A stretch of DNA of 64,000 bases from positions 3,596,001-3,660,000 of the forward strand of contig NC_052134.2 in assembly GCF_016086655.4 (NCBI RefSeq). The letters are read 5' to 3'. The DNA is from Lepeophtheirus salmonis (taxonomy: Eukaryota > Arthropoda > Copepoda > Siphonostomatoida > Caligidae). Positions within the stretch are counted from its first letter, which is position 1; every line of letters begins with the position of its first letter. Both the position numbers and the translations under genes were made by a program. The notes beneath the pieces were generated by a model. That model saw only the letters and a list, made by a program, of their open reading frames with translations, was not told the DNA's origin and ran no database searches. Positions 48,839-60,914 of this stretch are shown here, in pieces.

Positions 48839-50151
48839 ATGAAATTAGTTATAACCTCACTTTTGATCACCCTTTGCTTTATACCCAAATTTATCCATGC
48901 ATTGGATAAATCCACTGTGGATAAAATCTTGGAGGACTTGAAAAGTACCATTGGATCAGCGGAAGAAGATGGAGTAAGCTCTTTTTCACGTCTATCTTGT
49001 AACGAATCAATATAACCCTTCATTTTCCCACCTATGAACATTGCACATATAGGTCAAATTTTTGATCCCTGGAATTGTTCGCATGGTATTTCACGACTGT
49101 GCTGATGGATGTGACGCTTGTTTGAATTTGGATCATCCTGCAAATGTAGGAATCGAACGAACACTCAATTCACTTGAGCCTGTATATGAAAGTTATAGAG
49201 ATTCAATTAGTAGAGCTGATTTATGGGCACTTGCTTCCAAAGCAGCTTTTGAAATGTCGGTTGATATTAACAATGAAAGATGTCAGGAAGAAAGGTATCT
49301 ATGAAAAATAAAGACCGATTATGTAGGTACTAAAATAATATCCAATATAAAAATCCAAAGCTGCAAGACTCCAAAAGTGAACATTCGTTTCAAATTTGGT
49401 CGCACAGATTGTTCCACTAGTCCAAGACATTCTCAAAATATGGTTATTCCCTCTCCATTTGATACTTCTGACACTTTAATGCCTTGGTTCAAAGAAACCT
49501 TCGGGTAAGTCAATAATTTTAATTTAACATTTTTATGTTTCTATTGCCCTTTGGATGAATGTCTACATAGATTCAAACCTAATGAGGTTGTTGCCATAAT
49601 GGGATTACATACATTGGGAAAAGCGGGTAGCCCCTTTAATAGAGCATGGGAAAACGATAACAAAGATGGTTTGAGTAACTTTTACTATAAAAAAATCTCA
49701 GATCCAAATCATTGTTGGGTTCAAGAGGTGAGTGAGTGAGTGAGCACTGAGGTCAGATCTTTAATTTTTCTATTATTATTTCATCAGTACATTGATCCCG
49801 AATTGTCTGGAGCACCAAACAAGCTTTTCTTTTGGAGGACTGGAGAGTTCAAGGGCTTTGCTCTTCCCATTGATATGACTCTCTTTAGAGATATTCAGGT
49901 TGAGTCAACTAAGACGGGAGAATCAAGTTGCACCTACTATGACTGTAACAAGGCCTCAACTGCTGGAATGTTCAAGCGCTATGCCAACGATATTAAAAAG
50001 TGAGTAAAACATATTACATACTTTCTGAATAGATTTTCTTATTCCTTATAATCCTCTTCCTTTTAGTTGGACCAAACACATTGAAAGATTATATTCTCGT
50101 ATCATCGAAAAGACTTCTGATAATCTTAAACATGTTCGGAAAAATAAATAA
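48839..50151 (+). CDS. Secreted plant/ascorbate-type haem peroxidase, copy 2
   Basis: Exons 48839-48973, 49053-49294, 49361-49504, 49571-49727, 49788-49999 and 50067-50151 (135, 242, 144, 157, 212 and 85 nt) join in frame to 324 aa. Introns are 79, 66, 66, 60 and 67 nt, all GT-AG. Layout: signal peptide 1 to about 21; distal helix R55 M V F H59 D C; Cys-rich CADGCDACLN (Cys61, 65, 68); GRTDC near 140; proximal GLHTLG with His187; Asp255 in LPIDM; C-terminus ...KNK without a membrane anchor or retention signal. The enzyme should reduce hydrogen peroxide outside the cell; the electron donor cannot be read from the sequence. Intron 4 starts with a GTGAGTGAGTGAGTGAG repeat. Lys29 and His319 differ from copy 1. 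Confidence 0.92.
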
Positions 50152-50187
50152 TCCTTAATGAAATGTTAGTAGTTAAGCTATTGCATG

Positions 50188-50193
50188 AATAAA
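50188..50193 (+). other. Polyadenylation signal of the plus-strand peroxidase
   Basis: AATAAA 37 bp after the stop codon, matching the position in the inverted copy. Confidence 0.6.
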
Positions 50194-50325
50194 TAATATT
50201 AAGCATTCTATTTCAAATGTTTTATTGTTTATAAATATTACAATACATAAATTATCTTTTAAAAAGCTAATCTAAAAAAGCTGAATGAAGATTACTTTTT
50301 TGGTTTAAAAATCTTAAGACTTTGT

Positions 50326-53300
50326 AGAATAGGAAAACTCGTTATAAAGATAAAATGTATGTTTTGATATTACAATTAAATAATCAAGACAAGCATGCAA
50401 AAAAAAAAAAAAAAATCACCAAAACATTATTTTATCTTTCTGAGAGTTAAAATTTGTTTCGATCATAGACATGATATTGTTATAATCTATAAAATATTAA
50501 ATTAGTATTTGAAATTTAGAAGTATGAAGACTTTACATGATTCAATGGGTTATTCATTGAATCATTTTAACTTACCTAAACACTTTTGATCAAGGCTTCT
50601 TCGTTGAAATCTTGAATCTAATGCATGATCAAATCAAGTATTTCAATGACGATATCAACGATGATAATTTGTTTCTTTAATAAACTAATCTAGTCTAATC
50701 CAATATCAAAGAATGGTGAATTGCATTAGATCACAATCAATTTGAGGCTCATGATTTATAAATTCAATTATATTTAGAGACTGAGGGATGATAATAAGGA
50801 CAATAAACCCCCTGAATCAATACTAGTCAAAAGCTCTGAATATTCGTCAATGGTAGAAGAAAAAGTGGACCCGGAACTAAAAACTTTTTATCCAATTTCT
50901 CATAGTGTATCAATCTTCAACTCTCTAAGACCATCCAGTTCTAAAAATTATAAGTTTCCTGTTTATTAACCCCAAAATATTTTTGTTGCACATATGTAAC
51001 ATACAAAAAAAACGTTAATTAAATATAATATTCAACAAAAATGTGTTAATCTAAAACTATTTTGAGATCTATACGAACCTTTTCATAAGCATGAGTAGGT
51101 ATTATTATTATATTGAATTAAAAGACCGGCTAAAAAGGTAATCAATATCTTCTATACCGCGAGCGATTGATAGTGTGTTATTCGATTAGTTCAGGAGCCT
51201 AAACTTTAAAATCTGTTTATAATAATAATTACAAACAATATTTTATGATTCTATATTATATTATAATTATTTAAACGCAAATATTTCAGTACTTTTTGAA
51301 AAATATGTAATATTTTAGGGTCCAGTTTTCTTATGTAACAAATGTGGGACAAAATCAATTAGAAGAATTTTCGGTAAACTCGTGCAACCAAATTCCCTTA
51401 TAGTCTCACATACGAAACAAATGCATGTAAGGGAGCTCAAACTTATAGTCTGTCGTTAACCACATACATTTATGATAAATTCACTTATAAAAATTAAACG
51501 TTATTTTCACTTTGCAAGAAACCAAAATGACACTTATCCCTTTGATGAATTATATAAAATCCGCCCAGTCGTTGAACATTTCAGAGAAACTTAGCCTTAG
51601 GTTCAATTTGAGAAGAGTAAATCTTTCTTCAATCAGTATTTGCCAACAAAACTACATAAACGAGGCATAAAACTTTTTCTATTATGTGAATGCCTCAGGA
51701 TATTTCTATAATTTTGAGGTGTATACGGGGAAAGAAAACAATTCTTCGTAAAAAAAAGATAATGAACTGGATTTAGAAGCATCTTCCTATATTATGGTTG
51801 AGCTGAAAGATTTCAAGAAAAGTTGGGTATAATTTTTTACTTCCACAATTAGTTTAGTTCATTGAATTTGATAGTGTAATAGGTTGGCAAACTGCAAATA
51901 AAAAACTGAAATCACATAAAGGAAGTTCCAAGATGGTTACAAACTTCGATGGTGGTAATGTATTTTGCGTATAATGCATGATAATAAAGTTTTAATGTTT
52001 CTCTTATCTCTGACTAGTGAAACTCCTATTTCTACAGTTCAAATGTTTGATCGGTCATAGATGCAAGATGCCGGGATGTTATGTAATGACTTACGTACAT
52101 TGCAGTAGATAAATTTGGTGTAGCAATTTGTTCCAATAAAGATCACATTTGTTTGCTTCCATTTCATACGAAATATTTATAAATTTATTTTAATATTTTA
52201 TGAACAATAAGGTGTTTTCTTTTCGTGCATGCATAGTAAAATGTTTTTTGTTTATGTTTTGATATTACAGTTTAAGTGAATTAATATCTTTTTTTTTATA
52301 TTTTATATAAATAGATATTTTGTACCAAATATGCAATATGTTGCACATTTGCAACATCATTTATTTTTGTTCAATTATTATATGATTTTTTCCCAAAATT
52401 CATTTTTTCTACTTTATATTAATCCTATTATATGTTTTAAACACGATCAAAAAGCAAAAAAAAAGCATTTAAGCGTTAAAAAAGCCTCAAAAATAACGAA
52501 GTAACTATGACAATTTGAAAAATGTTTGTAAAAGAGCATCTTATCTATCATAACTTTTTACTAGTTTTAGCTGCCAAAATCATTCCAGATATCAAATTTT
52601 ATACATATTCTGGCTATCTTCTCCAACATAAAATGTAAAAAAATAAAGTTAAAGTATTTCCTGAGGCTAATAGAACAAAAAAATTGTATTCTTACACTTC
52701 TTAATTAAATTCTATGAATAAAGCTACAAATATTAATTTCCAAAGTACTTTATATCCAAAGAAAAATAAAAAAGAATATTATATATAGTCCATCATGAGC
52801 GTTGTTATCAAACAAAAATATATTCATGGAGAAAATTAATCTTTAAACTAGTTTACTTACAGTGGTCTTTTGACACAAACTCGGCACTAAGGGATTAATG
52901 AAATAACTAAACCCAAGGGACGTACCATTGAACAATTTTTTTGGTCTTCTGTACTTTTATACGTGTGAAATCAATCAAAAAAATGATATTTTTCAAAAAA
53001 AACATCTTCAACTTTATTTCAAATTTGGCACATATTAGTTAAAAAGTGAAAAATCTGAAATTTTAGCCTTTTTTGTCCTCTGGTTCAGGATTTAGAGGCT
53101 TCTAAACTTTACCACCAAAATGCAATCTTCCACTTTTAAAAGGGCAAAGGAAGACTTAATCGATGGAGAAATGGTTATTCTTTATGACTTATTTTCTTTG
53201 AATTGTTCTATAACTAATAAATAGATTTAAAGATTTCAGAAAATGATTATAGGCGGAATCCACTTTTTTAAATTTAAAACTTACATTATTACATATTTAT

Positions 53301-53699
53301 TTTCTATAAAAGAAAAAGGTAATATTCGTATTTTAGGTGTATCTAATTAATCTAGGAAGAAGGACATAGCTATATATAAAGTTTCTCTCTCATTAATCTT
53401 TTTGGTCATAGTTAGAGTTGACTTTTTTGTAAAGAAAAAAGAGGAGAAGGCGAGATCAAGACTTATGATACTGCTGAATTAAGACCCTTGTTAATATCAA
53501 CTTCGTACTATATAATTTTTGGGGTAGAAAAAAGGCGAACCTTCTACATTTAAAATAGAATTAATGCAGAAAAATATTGTCATTATATTCAAATTCATCT
53601 ATATTTATTTTATTACAAATTTTTAAAACAATTTACAAGAGAAAGAGAGAATCGATAATGCTCACTTCAGAGGAAGAATTAAAACAACGACGACCTATT
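50326..53699. other. No gene recognised
   Basis: AT-rich 3.4 kb with an A-run at about 50400-50415. No coding motifs, splice-bounded open frames or repeat ends could be defined. Confidence 0.4.
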
Positions 53700-54320
53700 A
53701 AATAATGAACAAAAAAAAACTACCATAGATATAATTCATCAAAACGTAGCTAAGAAACATTTTTTCAACAATACAGAGGATCTGAGCTGCCCAGAATGTA
53801 TGACTATACCTAAATCTATTTTAACTGCTCATGACCTTCCAAAATACCCTAATTCGGTATTTGTGAATGGTAAATTTTGTTTTCCGCTTTTTAGGACTGC
53901 TGAGAGCCACATTCCTCCAACACCATGGCATTTAAAGCTGAGATATTTGAGAGATTTTAAAAATAATGCGACTGTGATATGTTAAAATTTTATTTTAATT
54001 TTTGGTCTCCCGAAATCTTGGGATAAAACAATAGAGAGATCCTTATTATATATTTATGACGACAAAAATTTACTACGCAATTAAATCTCGGCTAGCCTTA
54101 TTTGTTATAATAATCCATGTAAAGACTGTGCAAAAACTTTTAACTCCTCCATACACGCTTTCGTAGATTGTCCCAGTGTTCGAATTCTAAAAGTATTTAT
54201 ATCCTTAAATGTTTATAGACGCGATGTTATTAGGTATTATTACCCCTTCGATGTCCTCAAAATATTTAGACTCTTCAATGTGGACTGTAAGATCTTACAA
54301 AGCTTTTAAAGAGAAATAGT
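53700..54320 (+). pseudogene. Non-LTR retrotransposon C-terminal relic
   Basis: Frame fragments read LSCPECMTIPKSILTAHDLP, FVNGKFCFPLF, SWDKTIERSLLYIYDD, and CKDCAKTFNSSIHAFVDCPS. The pattern PxxWxxxI..., then CxxC.....HxFxxCP, is typical of the segment after reverse transcriptase in non-LTR elements. Stops interrupt it, and no reverse transcriptase core is present upstream. Confidence 0.5.
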
Positions 54321-56050
54321 CTTACTATGTACTTTTAATAGTATATTCCTGCTTATTTTCTCGTGTTTTGGTTTTTAGTTATATTCTTGTATGTGTGTTC
54401 TAAATTCTGTATGTTGAAGGATTTTATTTAGTTATTTTTTATCAGTAATATGTGTATAGTGTTTAGGTATGATTTTTAAACAATTTCATAAAATATATAA
54501 CTTGGGGCATGATTCAGAATAATTTATTGGTTCTAGATTATTCATAATCAACTCTCAATATATAGGAGAAAGACAGGATAAAAAAAACAGTTGTCAATTT
54601 TATGAGAATTTCCTTAATATCACCATCAAGGGCTTTTGAAATTGTATTCCATGATGATTTTACCAAGGAATCATCTAATGCATGTATGGAATTCTAATGG
54701 TTAGGTATCAATGTATGATCACTTTGCTGTTAACATCAAATCTCCAAAGACATATACCCTGTGTCAATGAAATCCTCTTGTTGGTTAGAGACTAGCTAAG
54801 GCAAGGACTTTTACAATTATGTCTGAATTAATTGAAAGGTTGACTAGGAAGTATCTAAGAGATCTCTAAAATGTATTGTTTCCTTCATTTTTAATGTGAA
54901 CTTATTGTATCGAACATTCGTGAACATTTTGTAATTATATAGTCTGGAACGTAGCAGTCGTTAGGAATTTGAATTATCATTTCTTTTCTTTTTTTGAGCC
55001 TATGTCTGAGCCCAAATAAAATCTATTTATTACTACTAGCTATTTCCAAAAAGATTGTCCTTACTATATAAATTATAAAGAAGTGAGGGGCATATCTCCA
55101 CATGGCCCACCGATTTCATGGAAACTGTACATTAAATTATTTATTGATAAACGGAATGTATAAAATTTATCATAAACATATAAATACATAGGTATATGTC
55201 GAAAATAAAACAGCAAAAAATTATAGTAAAATTTGATATTAACACCCCTCTCTACTAATACACATGTTCAGTTTAAAGATTATATGATATGATCAATAAC
55301 TATGTAATAAAAAATTTTCAAATATATTACTACATGACCTGTGTTTAAACAATAGCCCTGCAAAAATATTAAAATATTGGGTTTTCTAATGTAACGATAT
55401 TTTTAGGTGCAATAGAGGATATTGTTTTATCATTATATATGACCATGACTCTGTTAAGTAAGATATATAATTATGCTCATAGAAGACTGACCCTTGCATC
55501 CCGTACGAAAGAGTAATAAATGATTATTCAAGACTATAAAAATTATAAATTAAATTAATGAAGATGTAATTTATGTTTAAAAATAGAATGAAACTTTAAA
55601 AAAATCATTAAAGTGACTATATTCGTTTATCCACTGAATGAATACTTCTATTTCAGCCATTCTCCCACGCAGTCTTCCTTACTTTACATAATCTAAAAGA
55701 ACAAACACCAAGCCGAAAAAAGTTCATCATACACCTGATTTCATATTTAATATTTATTGATAAAAAAAAGATTAGCATGAAATAGGGTGATATGAAAGAC
55801 TGTGACCTTACCTATGAACATTTTTGGTTATACATTAAAGATCCTCATAAATCTAATTTTGTAGAACCCACAAAAAATAGACTTCTATGCCTAAAAAAGG
55901 CTATTAGTTTTTTTTTTTTTAAATTAAGTTTGTTTACGTTTTAATAACTTTTTATAGTCGTTTAATTGAAATACTAAAATAACAAATATAGAAAGGAAAA
56001 TATAATCAGTTCAATAACAATATATATATATACATAAATGATTTAAAGCA
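54321..56050. other. No gene recognised
   Basis: AT-rich DNA; no supported features apart from homopolymer runs (for example T12 near 55910). Confidence 0.4.
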
Positions 56051-56179
56051 ATTATAAATATAAATACTGGATTTCTCAAACTGAACTCAACAATAAATTT
56101 AACTTAATACATCAATATTTAACAAGATTTCTGTGTTATATCTGCAACCCATCAAACAATATCAAAAACTAAAGACCAA

Positions 56180-56428
56180 ATGAAATATCTTAGATATAGC
56201 GATTTAGTAATAAATATCATTATTATTATACAGATCCATGTTTTGGTCTTAAGTTTAGTCGGACGCCCTTCTCTCTATTTGAAGGAACTTAGTGAGATGG
56301 AAATTGATGATCTTATTCTTCTGTATCCCTTGAGGAAAGGAACTTTGATGAATGATGATATTGTTTATAAATTCTTGCCCACCAAAGATATTTCTGATTC
56401 CAGTTTCCTGTGGAGGAGATTCTCTTGA
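56180..56428 (+). CDS. Candidate small secreted peptide (weak)
   Basis: An 82-codon frame starts with MKYLRYSDLVINIIIIIQIH and VLVLSLVG, a possible signal peptide. An acidic middle (LKELSEMEIDDLILLYPLRK) and a basic C-terminus SSFLWRRFS follow. A TATA-like run TATAAATATAAATAC lies at 56053-56067, about 115 bp upstream. A second frame overlapping the end (SCGGDSLDVLEKLAEQLHDL) also looks protein-like, so a frame change or missed splice is possible. No family is recognised. It could equally be chance in AT-rich DNA. Confidence 0.25.
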   Translation: MKYLRYSDLVINIIIIIQIHVLVLSLVGRPSLYLKELSEMEIDDLILLYPLRKGTLMNDDIVYKFLPTKDISDSSFLWRRFS

Positions 56429-57330
56429 TGTTTTAGAAAAATTGGCCGAGCAATTACACGATTTGCATAAGTTCCTTACAATTTTTTTTATTGATTTATA
56501 TTTTATATACATATTAATATATAATATTCACAAATGCATGAAGAACTTCCATGGACGAGGTCCCCATCTTGATCTATAACTCAAGTATAATCATTGATGT
56601 AAGTAGCAATTTCAATATCTCTTCGTGGCATGAAGAAATGAACATATTAATGCCAATTATTCTTCGCAACGGACCGTACCCGTGGCATTCCGTGATTCCT
56701 TTACCTTTTTCTTTCTTTTCAATTTACAATTTTACAACCGTCAAAATGCATCTAAAAATATATAACTAAGAAGATGTACTATTCCTTCTATTATTATCCA
56801 AGGCAAAAATGTCTTACGGTATAAACGTTGCAAGACAAAACAGTACAAGGCAAAAGCGTCACACGACAAATATCTACAAGGTGGACACGTTCAAGGCAAA
56901 TCCTCCTTAAACGATATAGATTTAACCTGTAACTTCGTCATGAGTAAAATTATATATTTTCTAATTAAAAAATGGGGAACTTTACAAGTATAGAGTCAAG
57001 AGCAAAATAAACTAGTTTTAAAAAATCATATGATTATATTTCAGATAATTAATATATTACAAAAATAATTATATGACTGTTATTAGAAAGTGGAATTATA
57101 TACGAGATTGATCTTATATAGTAATCTTCTTTATGATATAGTATAAATATATAAACATAGACTTAAATTAGTTGAAACAGGAAAGATATTGTACATCGAA
57201 GGGGATAATAGAAAAGAAACTGCTTCTTCAGTACTTAGGAGTATTTTTAATTCTATTATTTTTGATAACCTCTTCCCGGAAATAATATCGAGTATCGTCT
57301 CTTCTTTAGTTCCGCTGCTGGTGAAATACA

Positions 57331-59380
57331 ATGGATAAAATATGTTGTGTGTCTGGATGTATAAAAGGATATAATAATCAAGATTCAGGTGTTATTCCTG
57401 ATGTATTCCCGAAGAAGGAATATCTTCATCATGAATGGACTCGAGCCATCCCACGATCTAATTGAAAGCTAAGTTAAAATGATAAGAGTTTGTTCTATTT
57501 ATTTCCATTCCTACAACTATGGAGTTACTTCTCAGGGCACCAAGGCGGAAAATTCGTTCTACCCTCGACTCTAAGAAAGACTGAAACCCAATGCGATACC
57601 ATTAAATTTTCCAGGTTTGAATTTAGAATATATAATATTCCCATCGGTCCATGTATCTAGGGAATTACACAAGATCTACATGGGACACTCGAAACACTTA
57701 TATTGCTTTATCTATTCAATTGAGGGGACATGCACATAAAATAAGGATAGAAGTCATGCTAGTTGCTTTTGCAACTCTATAGTTCTTTTTCAAATCTTAG
57801 CTCAACTGTTTGGTTCTACCATTTTATATATTTTTTCCACCTCCTTAGGTCTACCAACGTATTATTCGAGACATGTTACTAAAGAGAAATCAAATAGGAC
57901 GAGTTGTATGGCCCCGTATGAAGCTGAAGCTCACGGGCTATAATTGTATATCTGATCTTTTTAAGCAGAGCGAATCGAACCCATTACAGAGCTAAAAAAT
58001 CATATTGATAGAATGCCTTTACCTTTTGATTTATTGATTCAATGGAAAGAAGAATCCGTCTTCTTCTATACTTTTGTAATTTCCCCTTATCCTCATTTCA
58101 AATTCAGTCTCTTAGTTAAATCAATTAACCTTTAAAGTGTATATTAATTAAAGTCCTGATACATTTTTCTGAGTTGGCTCTACGAGCTATCGTTATTTCA
58201 ACGAGTCAGTTGTGCAATTTGATCTACAAGACTAAATCACAATGTTCTGAAACATTTATGTCAAATACAGACTTCGTCATTGAGAATTTAATTGATTTAC
58301 TCGATAGTATTGTGGAAAATAACGATAGTAGCTTAAAACCGTCGTTATATTTTTGACTGAACAACTGGAATTTTGTCAATGCAAGATGACCTAGGAAATA
58401 CTTCCAAAGCACGCTTGGTAAATATTGGTGTTAAGTTAATTTAATCATTTAAAGTAAACGCTTTTAATTTTCAGCAATGGCTCTTATTTGGAAAAGGGCA
58501 TCGACATCTTTCTACAAACTTATTTTGAGCGAAGGAATACCGAAATTACCATCTATTCGGTGGCTAACAAGGCTCTTAAGCTGCTCTAAAGCTGATATAG
58601 GACTCAATCATCAAACCATAAAATATTTGGAACAAAGAGTAAAAAATATTAACGATAGAGAAATAATTGTGACCATTATTATGGATGAAGTATATTGCTA
58701 AGCTGCAAGAAATTCACGTTAATTTAATAAGAAATTTGTAAGTATACCTCTGGTAAATTTTACGATATAGAACATGGAGACGATACACTAACCAAAAATG
58801 TATTGTGTGATGATCAAAAGCTTAACTAACAAATATGAAGACACTATTGCAATGGTACTTTCTACAAAATTAGATTATAAAATTCTGAGAAAAATATTCT
58901 ACCAAGTTGTAGAATCAATAACACCTCTTGGTTTTGAACCAGTTGCATCACTGTTTAAAGGATATTTAGCAAACAGAAAATTATTACACTCAAGAGCTAT
59001 GCAACAGCACATTGGATACGCATATAGTCCACCCTTGTGGTAGTGTGAAAAAGGGATTCTGTTATTTGATTCAATGCATATAGAACAACTTCTTGGGAAA
59101 AAAGTGTTTGAAATGTCTTTCGTTTGATTGTGAAGAGATAATTGCTGAATTTATCAATGTAAAAAAATTATATCATCTCGAGCAAACAAAACCTGTGAAG
59201 CTGCATACAAATTAGATAAAAAAGTTCTTAACGGTTAAAAAACAAAAACAAACGTCAAGCTAGCAGATGCCTTGTTCCATGAAAGTACCATTTATGGTAT
59301 TGAATTTTATGCAAAGAATGGATATCCTGAATTCCATACAATATTGCAGATATGGTAAAGAAGTTGATAACTGAGAAGAA
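57331..59380 (+). pseudogene. THAP-domain P-element-like transposase relic
   Basis: Starts with ATG and a THAP zinc-finger beginning: MDKICCVSGCIKGYNN (C2 pair), WTRAIPRSN, and later ERLKPNAIPLNF (family ending LKPxAxPSxF). About 600 bp on, transposase pieces follow in order: LTEQLEFCQ, ALIWKRASTSFYKLILSEGI, PKLPSIRWLTRLL, IVTIIMDEVYC (likely first catalytic Asp), MIKSLTNKYEDTIAMVLSTK, LFDSMHIEQLLGK, and NVKLADALFHESTIYGIEFY. This matches the P-element/THAP9 order. A 57-nt GT-AG intron survives at 58418-58474. Multiple stops and frameshifts make it non-functional. Terminal repeats were not found. Confidence 0.75.
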
Positions 59381-59411
59381 ATGAGCTCTATGATGTTAAT
59401 TTGGCTTTGAA

Positions 59412-59433
59412 ATATATATATATATATATATTT
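59412..59433. repeat. (AT)n microsatellite
   Basis: Eleven uninterrupted AT units just after the P-element relic. A similar TA run is at 63599-63617. Confidence 0.85.
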
Positions 59434-59839
59434 AATGATGACTGATTGTATTTTTTATTATTTCTTAATAAGTGATGATTTTAAGTCCGTAGCTTGAGGT
59501 CCATATAACAAAGGGTGATAATTTTGGTATGAATAGAAAAGTGTGGAAGGAGGAAGGAATAAATACGCATGGCATTATTGTTTAAATAGTAGACATCTTC
59601 TTGTATCAAGAACGTTATCATTCCTGCCTATATTATTCAATATTAATATAATATTAGATGATGATAATGAGTATTTTTCTCAAGATTCTTAATATAAAGT
59701 TTTGACTCGATTAAAAACATAACAAACGAAAACGAGTAAAATGGAGCAAGAAAAGAATGAAATTTTGAAGCCTCTCTCAGGCAGCATGTCCCCATAACCA
59801 TATCTAAGTAGCTCGTGTGCAGCTTCATTGAGTACATGT

Positions 59840-60325
59840 CTTCAGAACAAAAAAATTCATGGTATTGGGCATTGTGACACAGACTAAGTCGCCCCTCCCA
59901 TTTTTGTCGTGAGGAAGGAGTGGCTCAATGCAGATGCTAACGTCGAAATTCTGGATGATAAAAGTCCTACCTTGAGCCAGATAAAAGTTCGGGGATAACT
60001 TTCTTTTCACTCAAGACTGAGTTTTGTGTCACTGCACCACTATACCCAGGCCTTCCTGAGAGACAACTTTTGGGACCTCAACATGTGACCGCCTCCTCTC
60101 CAGACGCGAACCACTTGGACTACTCTATCTATGCGTGTCTGGAGCAGGGTGTGTGTGTTACTCCTCACAGGAGTGTCCCGTCTCTAGATGATTCCATCAA
60201 GAATGAGTGGACTAAGCTGGAGTTTGAAAGCCCTGCAAGGGATTTAGGCCTCGTATCTAGACAATTATTAGAGCTGAAGGCTCACATATTGAATAAAAGT
60301 TGTGCCGACTTTAATTTTTAGAGGA
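59840..60325 (+). pseudogene. Mariner transposase C-terminal fragment
   Basis: Pieces in three frames include MVLGIVTQTKSPLPF, FLFTQD (second catalytic block, then stop), LRDNFWDLN, SPDANHLDYSIYACLEQG (third block; family SPDLNPLDYSIW), and VPSLDDSIKNEWTKLEFESP. The N-terminus and first catalytic Asp are missing. It is another independently decayed mariner, distinct from those at 35 and 47 kb. Confidence 0.7.
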
Positions 60326-60844
60326 TTTTGTAAAATAAATGTCCCCACAAAACATTTCGTTTAAATTTTACTCTTAAAAAAAATGTCAGCCACTGGATAA
60401 GATCAACCCTGTACTACATGTCACATTCTTAGATATTCATGAAATTACCAAGGTACTACTCTGCATTGAAATAACAATTTGTTTGTTCCAATTTTTCAGC
60501 AGTTTCTTGCTTTTAAATTAATGATTTTAAATTATCCTACATTTTCCCCATCCTGAGAATTGACATACGACAAACATGGCCAATTGTGTTTTTTGTTTTT
60601 TTTTCAGAAGAAATGTATTCTAATAGGTATTTTCTAAAAGTCAATTCAAACAACATCCTTACAAATTAATTTCAAGCCTTACGTGCTTTAATTATGTATT
60701 AGTTAAATGTTCATTTACCTTCACATACTAGATCAATTGTCAATCTTTCAAGAAAAGTATCAAACATAATTCGTAATAACAAAAGCTTATGATTTGTTAG
60801 CATGATCAACCTGAACATTCAAGTTCCTGGAGTACATATTCTCA
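60326..60844. other. Upstream region of the 265-aa secreted protein gene
   Basis: AT-rich; no other gene. It probably contains the promoter of the next gene but no further site is recognisable. Confidence 0.4.
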
Positions 60845-60851
60845 TATAAAA
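60845..60851 (+). promoter_or_regulatory. TATA box
   Basis: TATAAAA 64 bp before the ATG at 60915. A start site near 60875 would give a leader of about 40 nt. Confidence 0.55.
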
Positions 60852-60914
60852 TAGATAATATCTAACCAAAAAAAAATCCTCTCAATCCTAACGTGGAACC
60901 TCACCCCTTCAAAC

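Larger units (their letters stand above)
48605..50325. repeat. Right arm of large inverted duplication
   Basis: Inverse of 31660-33390 (see that entry). Homology begins near AATCTTTTTCATCCGACATC and fades after about 50325. Confidence 0.9.
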
